From: Halosimplex salinum
GTDB lineage: Archaea; Halobacteriota; Halobacteria; Halobacteriales; Haloarculaceae
DNA: 64,000 nucleotides
NCBI RefSeq assembly: GCF_003730195.1
Contig: NZ_QWGG01000006.1
Coordinates: forward strand, 124,001 to 188,000
Direction of reading: 5' to 3'
In this document: piece by piece, positions 1-9,278 of the stretch
Layout: each line of letters opens with the position of its first letter
Numbering within the stretch: the stretch's first letter is position 1
Made by a program: the position numbers and the translations under genes
Notes under the pieces: model-generated
Told to the model about the DNA's origin: nothing
The model's database searches: none
Seen by the model: the letters and a program-made list of their open reading frames with translations, nothing else

Positions 1-1545
1 GCCGAGCGACCGCCACGCCCCCAGCCCGAGGGCCGCCAGCGCCGCCACCGGGCCGAAGCCGGGACCGTCGCCGCTCGTCGTGCCCCCCGTTTCGTCTCCG
101 CCGGCGCCCGTCGGTGTTCCGTCGCTCGTTCCCGTCGGCGTCGGCGCGTTCGACGACCCGTCCGTCGGAGATTCCGTCGCCGTCGGCGTCGCTCTCGGCA
201 CGTCCGGGAAGGTGTAGAGTCGCCCCGGCGCGTCCGGATCCGAGGGGTCCTCGTAGCTGCTGGCGACGACCGCCTCGCCCGGCGCCGCGAGCTGGGCCGT
301 CCAGAAGCTCGTGTCTAAGGAGCGTCGGAAGTAGCGCACCCGCTCGGGATTCGCGGGGTCCGAGAGGTCGTGGACCATCACGCCGCCGCGGTACCACGAG
401 GAGTAGAGGTGGTCGGCGGCGATCTCGAAGTTGTGCGCGGTCGTCCACACGCCGTTGACGTTGGTGTCGGCCGTCGGTGGCGGGTCGATGGTCGCCAGGT
501 GCGCGGGCGCGCTCGGGTCCGACAGGTCGTACAGGTCGATCCCGCTCGGGCCGCCGGGGTCGTCCGGCCCCGGTGTCGTCCCGTCCTTCCCGAAGTTGGA
601 GTTCCAGGTCTCCTTCCCGACGGCCAGGAGCGACCCGTCCGGGTCGGTCGCGGCGTAGTGGTCGTTCCCCGGCGGTTCCAGGCGCTCTCGCGAGACCGCG
701 AGCCCGCTCAGGTCGGCGAGTTCCTCCGGTGACCGGCCGCGGACGTCCGCGACGTACTGCGGATCTGCGGGCTCGGACACGTCAAGGATCCACGTCCCGG
801 CGTCCCAGTGGGCGAGGTAGGCCCGCTCGTTCTGGACGAACACGTCGTGGAGGCTTCTGAGGCCTACCGGGACCGACTCCCACACGCCATCGTGGTCGAA
901 CAGCGACCAGCGAGCGACTTCCTCGGGGTTCTCGCCGCCGACGTCGACGACCACCAGCGGGTTGTCGTCGCGATTGTTCCCGGTGAGATAGGCGTAGCCG
1001 CCCGACAGGTCGCAGTTGTGGATCGGGTAGGCGGTCGCGTGGGCGCGCAGGAGCTCGGGCTCGGCGGGGTCGGACACGTCGTAGAGCAGAATCCCGTGGA
1101 ACCCGTCGGAGCCGCGGTTGGCAGGCCCTGCGACGAGGAGGCGTCCGTCGTCGTGCTTCACGTCCTGCACACCCTCCACGACTTCGCTGGTCCCGGGCGG
1201 CGAGATGTCGCGCTCCTCCGCGAGGACCGCGGGGTCCGCGGGGTCGGTGATATCGACCGTCGCGAACCCGTCGACCGTCGCGACGAAAGCCGTCTCCCCG
1301 TCGGGCGTCACGACCGCTTCTCGCACGCCGTCGATGGCGACGCTCCCGAGCGGTTCGTACTCCGAGGTCGGCGTCGCGACGGCCTCGGTCGGGGTGGGCG
1401 TGGGGGTCCCGGAGGAGGTGGCGGTCGAGGTGTTCGTCCCGCCGGACGCTGTCGAGTGGCCCCCGGCGTCGCGGGCGGAGTGGGCGGCGACGGCCGCCAG
1501 CCCGCTCGACCCGGCGACCGCCCGGAGGAACTGTCGTCTGTGCAC
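1..1545 (-). CDS. Secreted LVIVD-repeat protein, 3' end cut by window
   Basis: This is a surface or secreted beta-propeller-like protein of the LVIVD-repeat family; no enzymatic role is known. It starts with GTG; an in-frame stop lies 9 bases upstream, so no other start is possible. The N-terminus carries a twin-arginine signal (RRQFLR then a hydrophobic stretch). The body repeats blocks such as LYDVSDPAEP, WILDVSEPADP and HDLSDPANP. A Thr/Ser/Pro-rich linker near the C-terminus leads into PGF plus a hydrophobic helix and Arg, a PGF-CTERM sorting signal (archaeosortase target). No stop is reached at base 1, so only the last few residues are missing. It is a tandem paralogue of the next gene, with 44 bases between them. 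The family call is firm; the ligand or partner is unknown. Confidence 0.88.
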   Translation of the reverse strand, partial: MHRRQFLRAVAGSSGLAAVAAHSARDAGGHSTASGGTNTSTATSSGTPTPTPTEAVATPTSEYEPLGSVAIDGVREAVVTPDGETAFVATVDGFATVDITDPADPAVLAEERDISPPGTSEVVEGVQDVKHDDGRLLVAGPANRGSDGFHGILLYDVSDPAEPELLRAHATAYPIHNCDLSGGYAYLTGNNRDDNPLVVVDVGGENPEEVARWSLFDHDGVWESVPVGLRSLHDVFVQNERAYLAHWDAGTWILDVSEPADPQYVADVRGRSPEELADLSGLAVSRERLEPPGNDHYAATDPDGSLLAVGKETWNSNFGKDGTTPGPDDPGGPSGIDLYDLSDPSAPAHLATIDPPPTADTNVNGVWTTAHNFEIAADHLYSSWYRGGVMVHDLSDPANPERVRYFRRSLDTSFWTAQLAAPGEAVVASSYEDPSDPDAPGRLYTFPDVPRATPTATESPTDGSSNAPTPTGTSDGTPTGAGGDETGGTTSGDGPGFGPVAALAALGLGAWRSLG

Positions 1546-1589
1546 GTCCCCCGTCTAGCGGTCGTCGGGTATCAGTTTCCCGGTGGGAA

Positions 1590-3326
1590 CTACTCCTCGT
1601 TCTCGTCCGCGGATCCGGTCAGGCGCCAGGCGCCGAGCCCGAGGCCGGCGAGGCCGGAGAGGACGCCCAGGCCGGGACCGCTCCCGCCGCTGGCGTCGGT
1701 GTCGGTCCCGCTGTCTGTCTCGGCCCCGCTGCCGGTGTCGGCCCCGCTGCTGGTCGCAGTGTCCGTCGCCATCTCTGTCGACTCCGGGGTGGCCGTCGCA
1801 GTCTGCGTGGCCTCGGTCGTCGCCGTCGGCGACTCGGTGGCGCTCGGTGTTGGCGTCTCCGTCGCGGTCTCGGTCGGTGTCGCGGTCGACTCCGGCGTCG
1901 AGAGGTCGACCGGTTCGCCGGACGGCGTCACCGTCGCGTCGCTGTCGCTCGGGTCCGGGAAGGTGTAGAACCCGCCCGGCCCGTCCTGTTCGGTCGGGTG
2001 GAGGTAGCTCGTCCCGACGAAGAACTCGCCGGGGACGCCCACCTGGGCGGTCCAGAAACTCGCCTGGTAGCCGTCCTCCCAGTGTGCGAGCTGTTCGGGG
2101 CTCTCCGGGTCGGAGATGTCGTGGACCTTCACCCCGCCGCGGTACCACGACGAGTAGAGGTAGTCGCCGGCGATCTCGAAGTTGTGCGAGGTGGTGTAGT
2201 AGCCGCCCTGGCGGCGGCTGGTCTCCCCCTCGGGCGGCTCCGGCGCTTCGATCTCCGACAGCTCCTCGGGGTTCGACGGGTCGGAGACGTCCCAGAGGAC
2301 GATCCCGCTCGGACCGCCCAGGTCCTCCTCCTCCGGCTCGTCGGTCTCGAGGCTGTCGACTTCGAGGTCCCAGCTCTCGCCGCCGACCGCCAGCAGGCTC
2401 CCGTCGTCGTTCGGCTGGACGTAGTGGTCGTTCCCCTCCGGTTCGAGGGCGTACTCGATGGCCTTTCGCTGGTCGAGATCCGCCAGCTCCTCGGCGGAGT
2501 AGTCCGCCACGTGACCGAGATACGAGGGGTTCGCGGGGTCCGATACGTCGAGGATCCACGAGCCCGAGTCCCAGTAGGCCAGGTACGCCCGACCGTCCTG
2601 GACGTACAGGTCGTGGAGGTTGCGGAGCTGCGAGGAGACGTCCTCGTAGGCGTCGTCGTAGTCGACCACGGACCAGGTCGCGACCGACTCCGGCTGGTCG
2701 GGCGCCACGTGGACGATCTCGACCTCCGTCCCCTCCGAGAGGTAGGCGTACTCTCCGTGGAGGTCGGCGTTGTGGATGCTGTACCCCGTCTGGTACGTCT
2801 TGAGTGCCTTCGGACTGAGCGGGTCCCGCACGTCGAAGAGGGCGATCCCGCTGAAGTCGCTTCCCCGATCGGTCGCGAGCATCAGGCGACCACGGTTGTA
2901 CTTCAGGTCGTTGAACGACTCCATCGTCCGACCGTCCGGGCTCTCGATCTCCGAGTAGCTCCCGACGACCTCGGGGTTCTCCGGGTCGTCGCAGTCGACG
3001 ACGTAGAAGCCGTCGAGCCGCGAGGCGAAGGCGTACCGGCCCGACGGCTCCATCACGGCTTCCGTCGTCTGGAACCCCGCCTGGTCGTTGGTCACGTCCA
3101 TCTGCGCGAGCGGGGCGAACCCGTCGTCGCCGTCGGTCTCGGCGCCGGCCGTCGTCCCGCTCGGCGCGGTGGTCGCGGGTTCGGCGGTCGGCGTCGGAGT
3201 GGTCGTCTCGGCGGAGGGCGATGCGTCGGTGTCGTCGTCGCTGCCGGCCGCTGTCAGGGCGCTTCCCGCGATCCCTGTCAGACCGGCAGCGCCGACTGCG
3301 GAACGGAGGTATTCACGGCGGCGCAT
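1590..3326 (-). CDS. Secreted LVIVD-repeat protein
   Basis: The 578-residue product has a Tat signal (RRREYLR, then a hydrophobic Ala/Gly segment) and an acidic, Thr-rich linker to about residue 65. LVIVD repeats follow, with motifs such as FYVVDCDDPENPEVVG, LFDVRDPLSP, ILDVSDPANP, LWDVSDPSNP and KVHDISDPESP. A second Thr/Glu-rich low-complexity linker (about 470-545) leads to GPGLG plus a hydrophobic helix, WR and an acidic tail, a variant of the PGF-CTERM anchor. It is probably exported folded and then lipid-anchored by an archaeosortase. It is clearly a duplicate of the gene downstream: the repeat order and phrases such as HNFEIAGDYLYSSWYRGG are shared. LVIVD proteins are common in haloarchaea without a proven function. 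Confidence 0.9.
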   Translation of the reverse strand: MRRREYLRSAVGAAGLTGIAGSALTAAGSDDDTDASPSAETTTPTPTAEPATTAPSGTTAGAETDGDDGFAPLAQMDVTNDQAGFQTTEAVMEPSGRYAFASRLDGFYVVDCDDPENPEVVGSYSEIESPDGRTMESFNDLKYNRGRLMLATDRGSDFSGIALFDVRDPLSPKALKTYQTGYSIHNADLHGEYAYLSEGTEVEIVHVAPDQPESVATWSVVDYDDAYEDVSSQLRNLHDLYVQDGRAYLAYWDSGSWILDVSDPANPSYLGHVADYSAEELADLDQRKAIEYALEPEGNDHYVQPNDDGSLLAVGGESWDLEVDSLETDEPEEEDLGGPSGIVLWDVSDPSNPEELSEIEAPEPPEGETSRRQGGYYTTSHNFEIAGDYLYSSWYRGGVKVHDISDPESPEQLAHWEDGYQASFWTAQVGVPGEFFVGTSYLHPTEQDGPGGFYTFPDPSDSDATVTPSGEPVDLSTPESTATPTETATETPTPSATESPTATTEATQTATATPESTEMATDTATSSGADTGSGAETDSGTDTDASGGSGPGLGVLSGLAGLGLGAWRLTGSADENEE

Positions 3327-3441
3327 GCGCCCGTATCTCCGGGCGGCCGTCGTTTAGTTTTGCTGATTAGTTCTGCACGGGCGCGTCGCGTGCACACCCG
3401 AGAACGCGTCCCTTTTCCACGCCCCCGCTGTAGACGCGCCC

Positions 3442-4059
3442 ATGTTCGAGTCACGCCCGAACCGGGACGCGGAGGTCGCGCTGGTCGGCCGGTCCAACGT
3501 CGGCAAGTCGACGCTGATGCGCGAGCTCACCGGCCACACGTTCGACACCGGCCAGCGACCGGGCGTCACACGCGACCCCAACCACTACGACTGGGCCAGC
3601 GAGGACTTCGTCATCACCGACCTCCCCGGCTTCGGCTACATGGAAGGCGTCCCCGAGGACGTTCTCGACCAGACCAAGACCGAGATCGTCCGCTATCTGG
3701 AGACCTACGCCGACAACATCCTCGTCGCCGTCCTCGTCCTCGACGGCAAGGCCGCCGTCGACATCATCGACCGCCACTCCGGCCCCGACGAGATCCCCTA
3801 CGACGTCGAGATGTTCCAGTTCCTCCGCGATCTGGACGTCCCCGTCGTCGTCGCCGTCAACAAGATGGACAAGGTCGACGACCGCGACCAGCGCCTCACC
3901 GAGATCTGCGACCGCCTCGGCCTCCCCGGCCCCTGGAAGCAGTGGCAGGACACCATCGCCCCCATCACCGCCAAACGCGGCTCCATCGAACCCATGAACG
4001 AAGCCGTCCGCCACCACCTCCACGAACAGGGCCGCGACGACCTGTTTCAGTTCTTCTAA
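3442..4059 (+). CDS. engB: GTP-binding protein EngB (YihA family)
   Basis: This 205-residue TRAFAC GTPase matches the usual length of EngB/YsxC, which acts in ribosome assembly in bacteria. Motifs are G1 GRSNVGKST at residues 16-24, G2 PGVTR, G3 DLPGFGY and G4 NKMD. The start ATG lies about 115 bases from the divergent LVIVD gene. The gene stands alone and ends directly at the palindrome that opens the composite intergenic repeat, which would terminate its transcript. The family assignment is firm. A ribosome-assembly role in archaea is inferred from bacterial homologues. Confidence 0.93.
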   Translation: MFESRPNRDAEVALVGRSNVGKSTLMRELTGHTFDTGQRPGVTRDPNHYDWASEDFVITDLPGFGYMEGVPEDVLDQTKTEIVRYLETYADNILVAVLVLDGKAAVDIIDRHSGPDEIPYDVEMFQFLRDLDVPVVVAVNKMDKVDDRDQRLTEICDRLGLPGPWKQWQDTIAPITAKRGSIEPMNEAVRHHLHEQGRDDLFQFF

Positions 4060-4545
4060 ACCACCTTTTTCGCGGAGGGGTGGGCAAACCGCGCCCACCC
4101 CTCCGCCAAAAACGTGGGCGAAAAAGGCCGCGAGCGCCTCCGGCGCTCGCGGAAGAACCGGCGCCTTCGGCGCCGGATGCTCAGTACAGCCCACAGAGTG
4201 AACAATTGCGATGGCGCGCGCTGTCGCGAGTTCTATCTCGCGACAGCACCGTGCGAGGGATGAGCAACGCAGCGAAGCGAGTAGCGCAATCGGCTGGGGA
4301 GGCGTGAGGCTGTTTTGCGGTGCTGTGTGTGGCGGAGCGGTCCTGGCGGACTGAAAGGGCGAGGCTCGGTCGCGGCGACCGGAGGGAGCGGAGTCGCTGA
4401 GCGGGCACTATCCGAGCGGAGCGAGGATATCCCGCTCAGCGACCGCGAGCGGGGCGAGGGCTTTCAACTCTCTTCGTCTTCCGCAGTCACTCCAATCCGA
4501 CTTCTATTCACGACTCACTACACAGAAACAACCACTCAACTCGCA
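4059..4545 (-). repeat. Composite intergenic element, copy 1 (candidate structured RNA)
   Basis: About 485 bp is shared with 57598-58080 in the same relative layout. Read on the minus strand it runs from TGCGAGTTGAGTGGT (4545) to the T-rich palindrome at 4061-4117. Paired segments are GCTGAGCGGG/CCCGCTCAGC (4396-4405 with 4431-4440), ATTGCG/CGCAAT (4205-4210 with 4285-4290) and, inside the latter, an 11-bp hairpin (4220-4230 with 4237-4247). The second copy keeps these pairings with altered bases. After the stems, minus-strand transcription meets GCCTTTTT and then GTTTTT, which look like a terminator. A minus-strand reading frame (4181-4408) ends in NCSLCGLY in both copies, so a small peptide is an alternative. 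No transposase is present. The rest of the gap, 4546-4821, shows only an AATATT box near 4577-4583 that could drive the element. Confidence 0.6.
4061..4117. terminator. T-armed palindrome, copy 1
   Basis: The arms CCAC-N-TTTTT-N-GCGGAGGGGTGGG and their complement surround a short loop, so either strand gives a GC-rich hairpin with a T-run. It begins right after the engB stop codon. The same design occurs at 40866, 46653 and 57600 with different but still complementary arm bases. Bidirectional termination is inferred. Confidence 0.55.
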
Positions 4546-4821
4546 CGCACACCGCGTAGCCAGAACAGTCGACGGACGGAATATTCGCTTCCTCGGTCAG
4601 AATGACGACGAGGACCTCGTACGGAGCGAACAGGACAGACTCCTCGACCACGCCGAAGCGGCCGACTCGCCCCGTCGACCCGTGTCCTCCTCGGGCCAGG
4701 TACCGTCGGCAAGCGCCCCTCTCGGCCCGTCCCCATTCGCCTCTCGTTCCGTCGGTTATCACGGCCGAAAACCGGGGGCGTAGGCTCAAGTCGCCTGCTC
4801 CGAACTACCGGACAGACACCG

Positions 4822-6468
4822 ATGTTCTCTCTCTCCTGGCCGTTCTTCGCCTACGCGCTCGCGTACGGGCTGGCGGTCGTCGGCTGCGGCGTCGCGCTCG
4901 TGCGTGCGACCAAAGTCGAAGACGCGGCTACCCGTCGAGGGCTGGTCGGACTCCTCGCCGGAAGCAGCGGCTGGGCGCTGTTCCAGCTCGGGTTCCTGGT
5001 CGCTCCGACCACTGGAATGGCCTACGCCGCGTATCTCGCCAGTCTCGTCGTCGGGCTGACCACCGTCGGCGCGTGGCTCTACTTCTGTTCGGCCTACACC
5101 GGCCGGACGTTCCACCTGAACTCGGCCTACCGCCGGGGCGCGGTCGCCGTCTACGCCGTCATCGTCGCCGTCAAACTCACCAACCCGATCCACGGGCTGT
5201 ACTTCACGACCGAACTCGTCGCGACGCCGTTCGTCCAGCTGACGATCCGGCACGGCGTCGTCCACTGGGTCGTCACGGGCCTCTCCTACGCGCTCGCGGC
5301 GGTCGGCTTCTTCATGCTCTACGAACTGTTCCTCGAGGCCGACTACGACACGCGCCCGCTCGCCGTCGTCGTCGCCGTCACGGGACTCCCGGTCGTCCTC
5401 GACATCGTCGGGTTCGCGACCCCCGGCCTGCTCGACATCAACTACGAGCCGCTGGGCGTCGCGGTGTTCGCGGTCGCCGTCCTCTACCTGTACGACGACC
5501 GGTTTCTCGCCGTCCAGCTCACCAGCGGCGTCGACGAGGCCGTCGTCTATCTGGACACCGACGGGCGGATCCGCGAGTTCAACGGGCGGGCCGGCGGGCT
5601 GTTCCCGTCGCTCGTCGGGTCAGTCGGCGACGCCTTCGACGCGGTGCTCCCCGAGGCCGCCGACCGACTCGACACCGAGCGGTCGATACTCGAACGAGTC
5701 GACGACGGAGAACGACGGTACTACCTCGTCAGCGACACCGCGTTCACGCTCGGCCAGACCGACATCGGACGGCTCGTGATGTTCACCGACGTGACCGAGA
5801 CGGAGCGCCAGCGGCGCGAACTCGAACGCCACAACGACCAGCTAGAGGGGTTCGCGGCGGCGATCCGGCACGAACTCCTCAACACGCTCCAGATCGTCGA
5901 CGGGCGCGTGACCATCGCCGGCGAGGCGCTCGACGACGGGAACGTGTCGGGCGCCCGCGACTCGCTGGGCACGGCCTCGCGTCACACCACGCAGATGGCG
6001 TCGGTCGTCGACGACCTGGCCGACCTCGCCCGCTACGGGCAGACGCACGAACAGACCCAGTCGGTCGACCTCACCGCGACCGCCCGGGAGGCCCTCGGCG
6101 CGGCCGGCGCGGACCACCTGTCGCTGTCGGTCGAACCGGCCACCGTCGACGGCAACGAGCCCCGTGTGCACGACCTGTTCAGGAACGCCTTCGAGTTCGC
6201 CGCGCACAACGACGCCTCGTCGGTGGCCGTGACGCTCCGCGAGGACGGCTTCGCGATCACCGACGACGGGGACGCGCCCGGCGACAGGCGGAGCGAGGCG
6301 TACTTCGATTACGGGGGCGCGGTCCCCGACTCGACGGCCGGGATGACGCTCCCGAACCTGCGGATGCTCGCCCGGACCCAGGGGTGGTCGGCGACCATCG
6401 ACACAGACTACGACGAGGGCGTCCGGATCGTCGTCTCCGGCGTCGGCATCGAGCGCGCCAGCGCCTAG
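4822..6468 (+). CDS. Membrane histidine kinase, 7TM-PAS-HisKA, atypical ATPase domain
   Basis: The 548-residue protein starts with about seven membrane segments (residues 1-230) of the histidine-kinase N-terminal 7TM type. A PAS-like sensor follows (about 235-335, from VVYLDTDGRIREFNGRA). The dimerisation/phosphoacceptor helix carries RHELLNTLQIV with His350. The C-terminal ATPase domain is short: the N-box is RNAFEFAAHND, the G1 region reads DDGDAPGD instead of the usual DDGPGIP, and the G2 region is GMTLPNLRMLA. It should sense a membrane or cytosolic cue and phosphorylate a response regulator, but none is encoded nearby. The changed G1 box raises doubt about ATP binding, although haloarchaeal kinases are often divergent here. 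The gene is monocistronic. Confidence 0.85.
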   Translation: MFSLSWPFFAYALAYGLAVVGCGVALVRATKVEDAATRRGLVGLLAGSSGWALFQLGFLVAPTTGMAYAAYLASLVVGLTTVGAWLYFCSAYTGRTFHLNSAYRRGAVAVYAVIVAVKLTNPIHGLYFTTELVATPFVQLTIRHGVVHWVVTGLSYALAAVGFFMLYELFLEADYDTRPLAVVVAVTGLPVVLDIVGFATPGLLDINYEPLGVAVFAVAVLYLYDDRFLAVQLTSGVDEAVVYLDTDGRIREFNGRAGGLFPSLVGSVGDAFDAVLPEAADRLDTERSILERVDDGERRYYLVSDTAFTLGQTDIGRLVMFTDVTETERQRRELERHNDQLEGFAAAIRHELLNTLQIVDGRVTIAGEALDDGNVSGARDSLGTASRHTTQMASVVDDLADLARYGQTHEQTQSVDLTATAREALGAAGADHLSLSVEPATVDGNEPRVHDLFRNAFEFAAHNDASSVAVTLREDGFAITDDGDAPGDRRSEAYFDYGGAVPDSTAGMTLPNLRMLARTQGWSATIDTDYDEGVRIVVSGVGIERASA

Positions 6469-6562
6469 CGGACGGCTAGCGCTGTCGACGGAAGACGCGT
6501 CGCCCGGCGGACCGGGCCAAAAGCGGCTCCTCGTGCGGGGTCACGAGGTCACGGCCGGGGAG

Positions 6563-6874
<312 letters not shown>

Positions 6875-7031
6875 TCACGGTGGTTGCTGGGCTATGACTG
6901 AGGTCTTGCGGCGTACTCGCCTTGGGCAGCGAGCAGACTTCCGACATTACGCCTCGCCATACGAAATCGACCTATTAAACACTGTCGGGACCTCCCACAG
7001 GCACCGTCACACCGGGAACCGAGAGCGCCGC

Positions 7032-9278
7032 TCAGGCGCCCCGCCAGCCGACGATCTCGTCGACCAGCGAGACCGCCTCGTCGGCCTCCTCGCGGGTGAC
7101 CTGTCCCGCGTAGCGGGCGCGTTCCCGGACGTACGCGACCTGCGTCGCGCGCTCGTCGGCGCCGATGGCCGCCAGGTACTGCCGCGGCGTCTCCTCCGGC
7201 CGCCGAGGTCGGTGGCGCTCGGCGAGGAGGTACTCCAGGCGCTCGAACGCCCGTTCGGCGTCGGTCTCCGGGTCCTTCCGCGGCTGGTACCGGAGCCACA
7301 CCGCGCGGTAGGCCCGGCCGGTGACGCCCGTCCGCCGGAGGCCGACGACCAGCCCGAGCAAGACGATGGCGCCGAGCGTCGTCTCCTCGCGCGTCGGCGG
7401 ACGGCCGCCGAACGGTCCCGACGCGTCGTCACCGCCGCCGCCCGATCCGTTCGTCGGCGCGGCCGTCACCGACGGACTCGAGATGGTCACGTTTTCCTCG
7501 GGCCCGGACCCGGGACGGGTGATCCGTTCGGGGACGGTGACCTGACCCGGGGCCTCCTGGGCGGGTTGCTCGGCGCGCGGCGTCAGCGGCGCCGGTGTCG
7601 CCGTCGGCGTGGGCGTCCACTCGCTGGTACCGGTGTCGTTCGTGTCCACGTCGGTGCGGTTGTTCTCCCGCGCGCTCGTGAGCTCCTGCTGTTCGGCGGC
7701 CTGACGGGGCCCGGCGGGCGTCGGGTCGAAGCGGACCCAGCCCACCTCGGGGAAGTACACCTCGACCCACGCGTGGGCGTCGTACCCGCGGACGACCCAC
7801 TCGTCCTCCCCGACGCGCTCGCCCGGCGTGTAGCCGACGGCCATCCGCGCCGGGATGTCCTGCGTGCGCAGCATGACGACCATCGTCGACGCGAAGTACG
7901 TGCAGTAGCCGGCGTCCATCTCGAAGAGGAACTCGTCGGCGACGTTCCCGCGCGGCCGCTGGACGTCCAGCGAGTACTCCTTGTTGTTCTCTAACCACCG
8001 TTCGACGACGCGCGCGGTGTCGTAGGGGGTGTCCGCCCGGGCGGTGATCCGTTCGGTCCGGTCGCCGACGCGGTCGGGCGTGCTCGACGGCAGCCGCGTG
8101 TAGCGCTCGGCGACCGACGAGGGGTAGTCGGTTCCCGCGGAACGCAACTGCTCGCCGCTCGCGACGGGGACGCGACTCGTCACGCTCGCGGTCTCGCCCG
8201 ACGACAGCGTCCCGTCGATGTCGAGGCCGTCGAGGTCGGTGACCAGCGCCCGGTCGGCGACGTCGTCACCGACCGAGACCGGCTTCCACGCCGCCGGCAG
8301 GACGCTCATGTCGTCGACCGCGGTGTAGGTCTGCTCGACGCTCCGGCTCTGACCGGGCGGCGCGTCGAGCCGTCCGTTGTAGGAGTGGTCGCTCCCGGTG
8401 CGGATCCAGCCGTCGCCGGTGTAGCGGTCGAACGTCCCGATCTGCCAGTAGGACTCGGCGTCGCTCTCGACCCGGAAGCGGACCTCGGGCGACAGCGAGA
8501 GGTTGCCCGCGATGCCGACCTGGTTGTCGGCCTCGACGAGATTCGCCTCGACGGTCCCGCCACCGACGCCCGGACCGCCGGTCTGGAAACTCGACCACGA
8601 GTCCGCCGTCCGCGAGGGCCCGCCCGGAACGACCGGCGCGACCGCCGAGAGGAGGATGAGCGCCGCGAGCAACACCGCGAGCGGCTCGGCGGCCTGCAGC
8701 GAGTCGCCGCGCCGGTCCATGTCGCCGACCGCGACGGCGACGATCCCGCCGACCACCCCCAGCAGCGTCGTGACGTTCGAGGCGTCGCCGGTCAACACGA
8801 GGAACCCGAGCGTCCCCCCGCCGGCCACCACGCCGGCGACGTACCGGCGACGCAACGCCAGATACCACGTCAGGAAGAGCGGTCCCGGCGCGACGCCGAG
8901 CACCCACAGGTCGACGTTCGTCACCTGCAGGAGCGACCGGCCGGTCATCAGCGCGATAGCGTCGGTCATCAGCGGGAGGATCGGCGGCTGGCGCGGCAGG
9001 CTGAAGACGTACAGCGTCAGCCCCGCGCCGAGCAGTCCGACCGCGACGACCGTCGCCCAGCGGAGGCGGAGGGAACTCGACAGCGACGTCGCCGCTCCCA
9101 GCGTGATGGCTCCGACGACGAGGAACGCCAGCGGCTGGCCCGTCACGTCGATGAAGTGGTAGAAGACGGAGCCGTACGCCGAGACGAGCAGCGCGATCCC
9201 GCCGAGTGCCACGGTCCTGACCGGGTCGAAGTCGGCGAGGTCGACGCCGAGGTCGCGCGAGCGCGTGCCGGTGCTCAC
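7032..9278 (-). CDS. TgpA-like membrane transglutaminase-domain protein
   Basis: The 748-residue protein has about six N-terminal membrane segments (DUF3488-like, to about residue 220). An extracytoplasmic region and a transglutaminase-like core follow, with the catalytic Cys in AGYCTYF (about residue 458), the His in YDAHAWVEVY and the Asp in WVRFDPTP. A Thr/Pro-rich linker, another membrane helix near 640 and a C-terminal cytoplasmic DUF4129-like domain complete it. The GTG start overlaps the DUF58 stop (GTGA), so the two are translationally coupled. The MoxR / DUF58 / TgpA set is widespread in bacteria and archaea and is thought to build or remodel the cell surface. The actual substrate is unknown. 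Confidence 0.9.
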   Translation of the reverse strand: MSTGTRSRDLGVDLADFDPVRTVALGGIALLVSAYGSVFYHFIDVTGQPLAFLVVGAITLGAATSLSSSLRLRWATVVAVGLLGAGLTLYVFSLPRQPPILPLMTDAIALMTGRSLLQVTNVDLWVLGVAPGPLFLTWYLALRRRYVAGVVAGGGTLGFLVLTGDASNVTTLLGVVGGIVAVAVGDMDRRGDSLQAAEPLAVLLAALILLSAVAPVVPGGPSRTADSWSSFQTGGPGVGGGTVEANLVEADNQVGIAGNLSLSPEVRFRVESDAESYWQIGTFDRYTGDGWIRTGSDHSYNGRLDAPPGQSRSVEQTYTAVDDMSVLPAAWKPVSVGDDVADRALVTDLDGLDIDGTLSSGETASVTSRVPVASGEQLRSAGTDYPSSVAERYTRLPSSTPDRVGDRTERITARADTPYDTARVVERWLENNKEYSLDVQRPRGNVADEFLFEMDAGYCTYFASTMVVMLRTQDIPARMAVGYTPGERVGEDEWVVRGYDAHAWVEVYFPEVGWVRFDPTPAGPRQAAEQQELTSARENNRTDVDTNDTGTSEWTPTPTATPAPLTPRAEQPAQEAPGQVTVPERITRPGSGPEENVTISSPSVTAAPTNGSGGGGDDASGPFGGRPPTREETTLGAIVLLGLVVGLRRTGVTGRAYRAVWLRYQPRKDPETDAERAFERLEYLLAERHRPRRPEETPRQYLAAIGADERATQVAYVRERARYAGQVTREEADEAVSLVDEIVGWRGA

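Noticed and set aside
4059-4545. Insertion sequence or MITE
   Set aside because: The copies lack terminal inverted repeats bordering the whole element and clear target duplications, and no transposase is in the window. Mobility is not excluded but not supported.
6892-6960. 22-codon frame on the minus strand with a TTTAATAG box upstream
   Set aside because: Box to ATG spacing is about 17 bases rather than about 27, and the peptide shows no conserved pattern.
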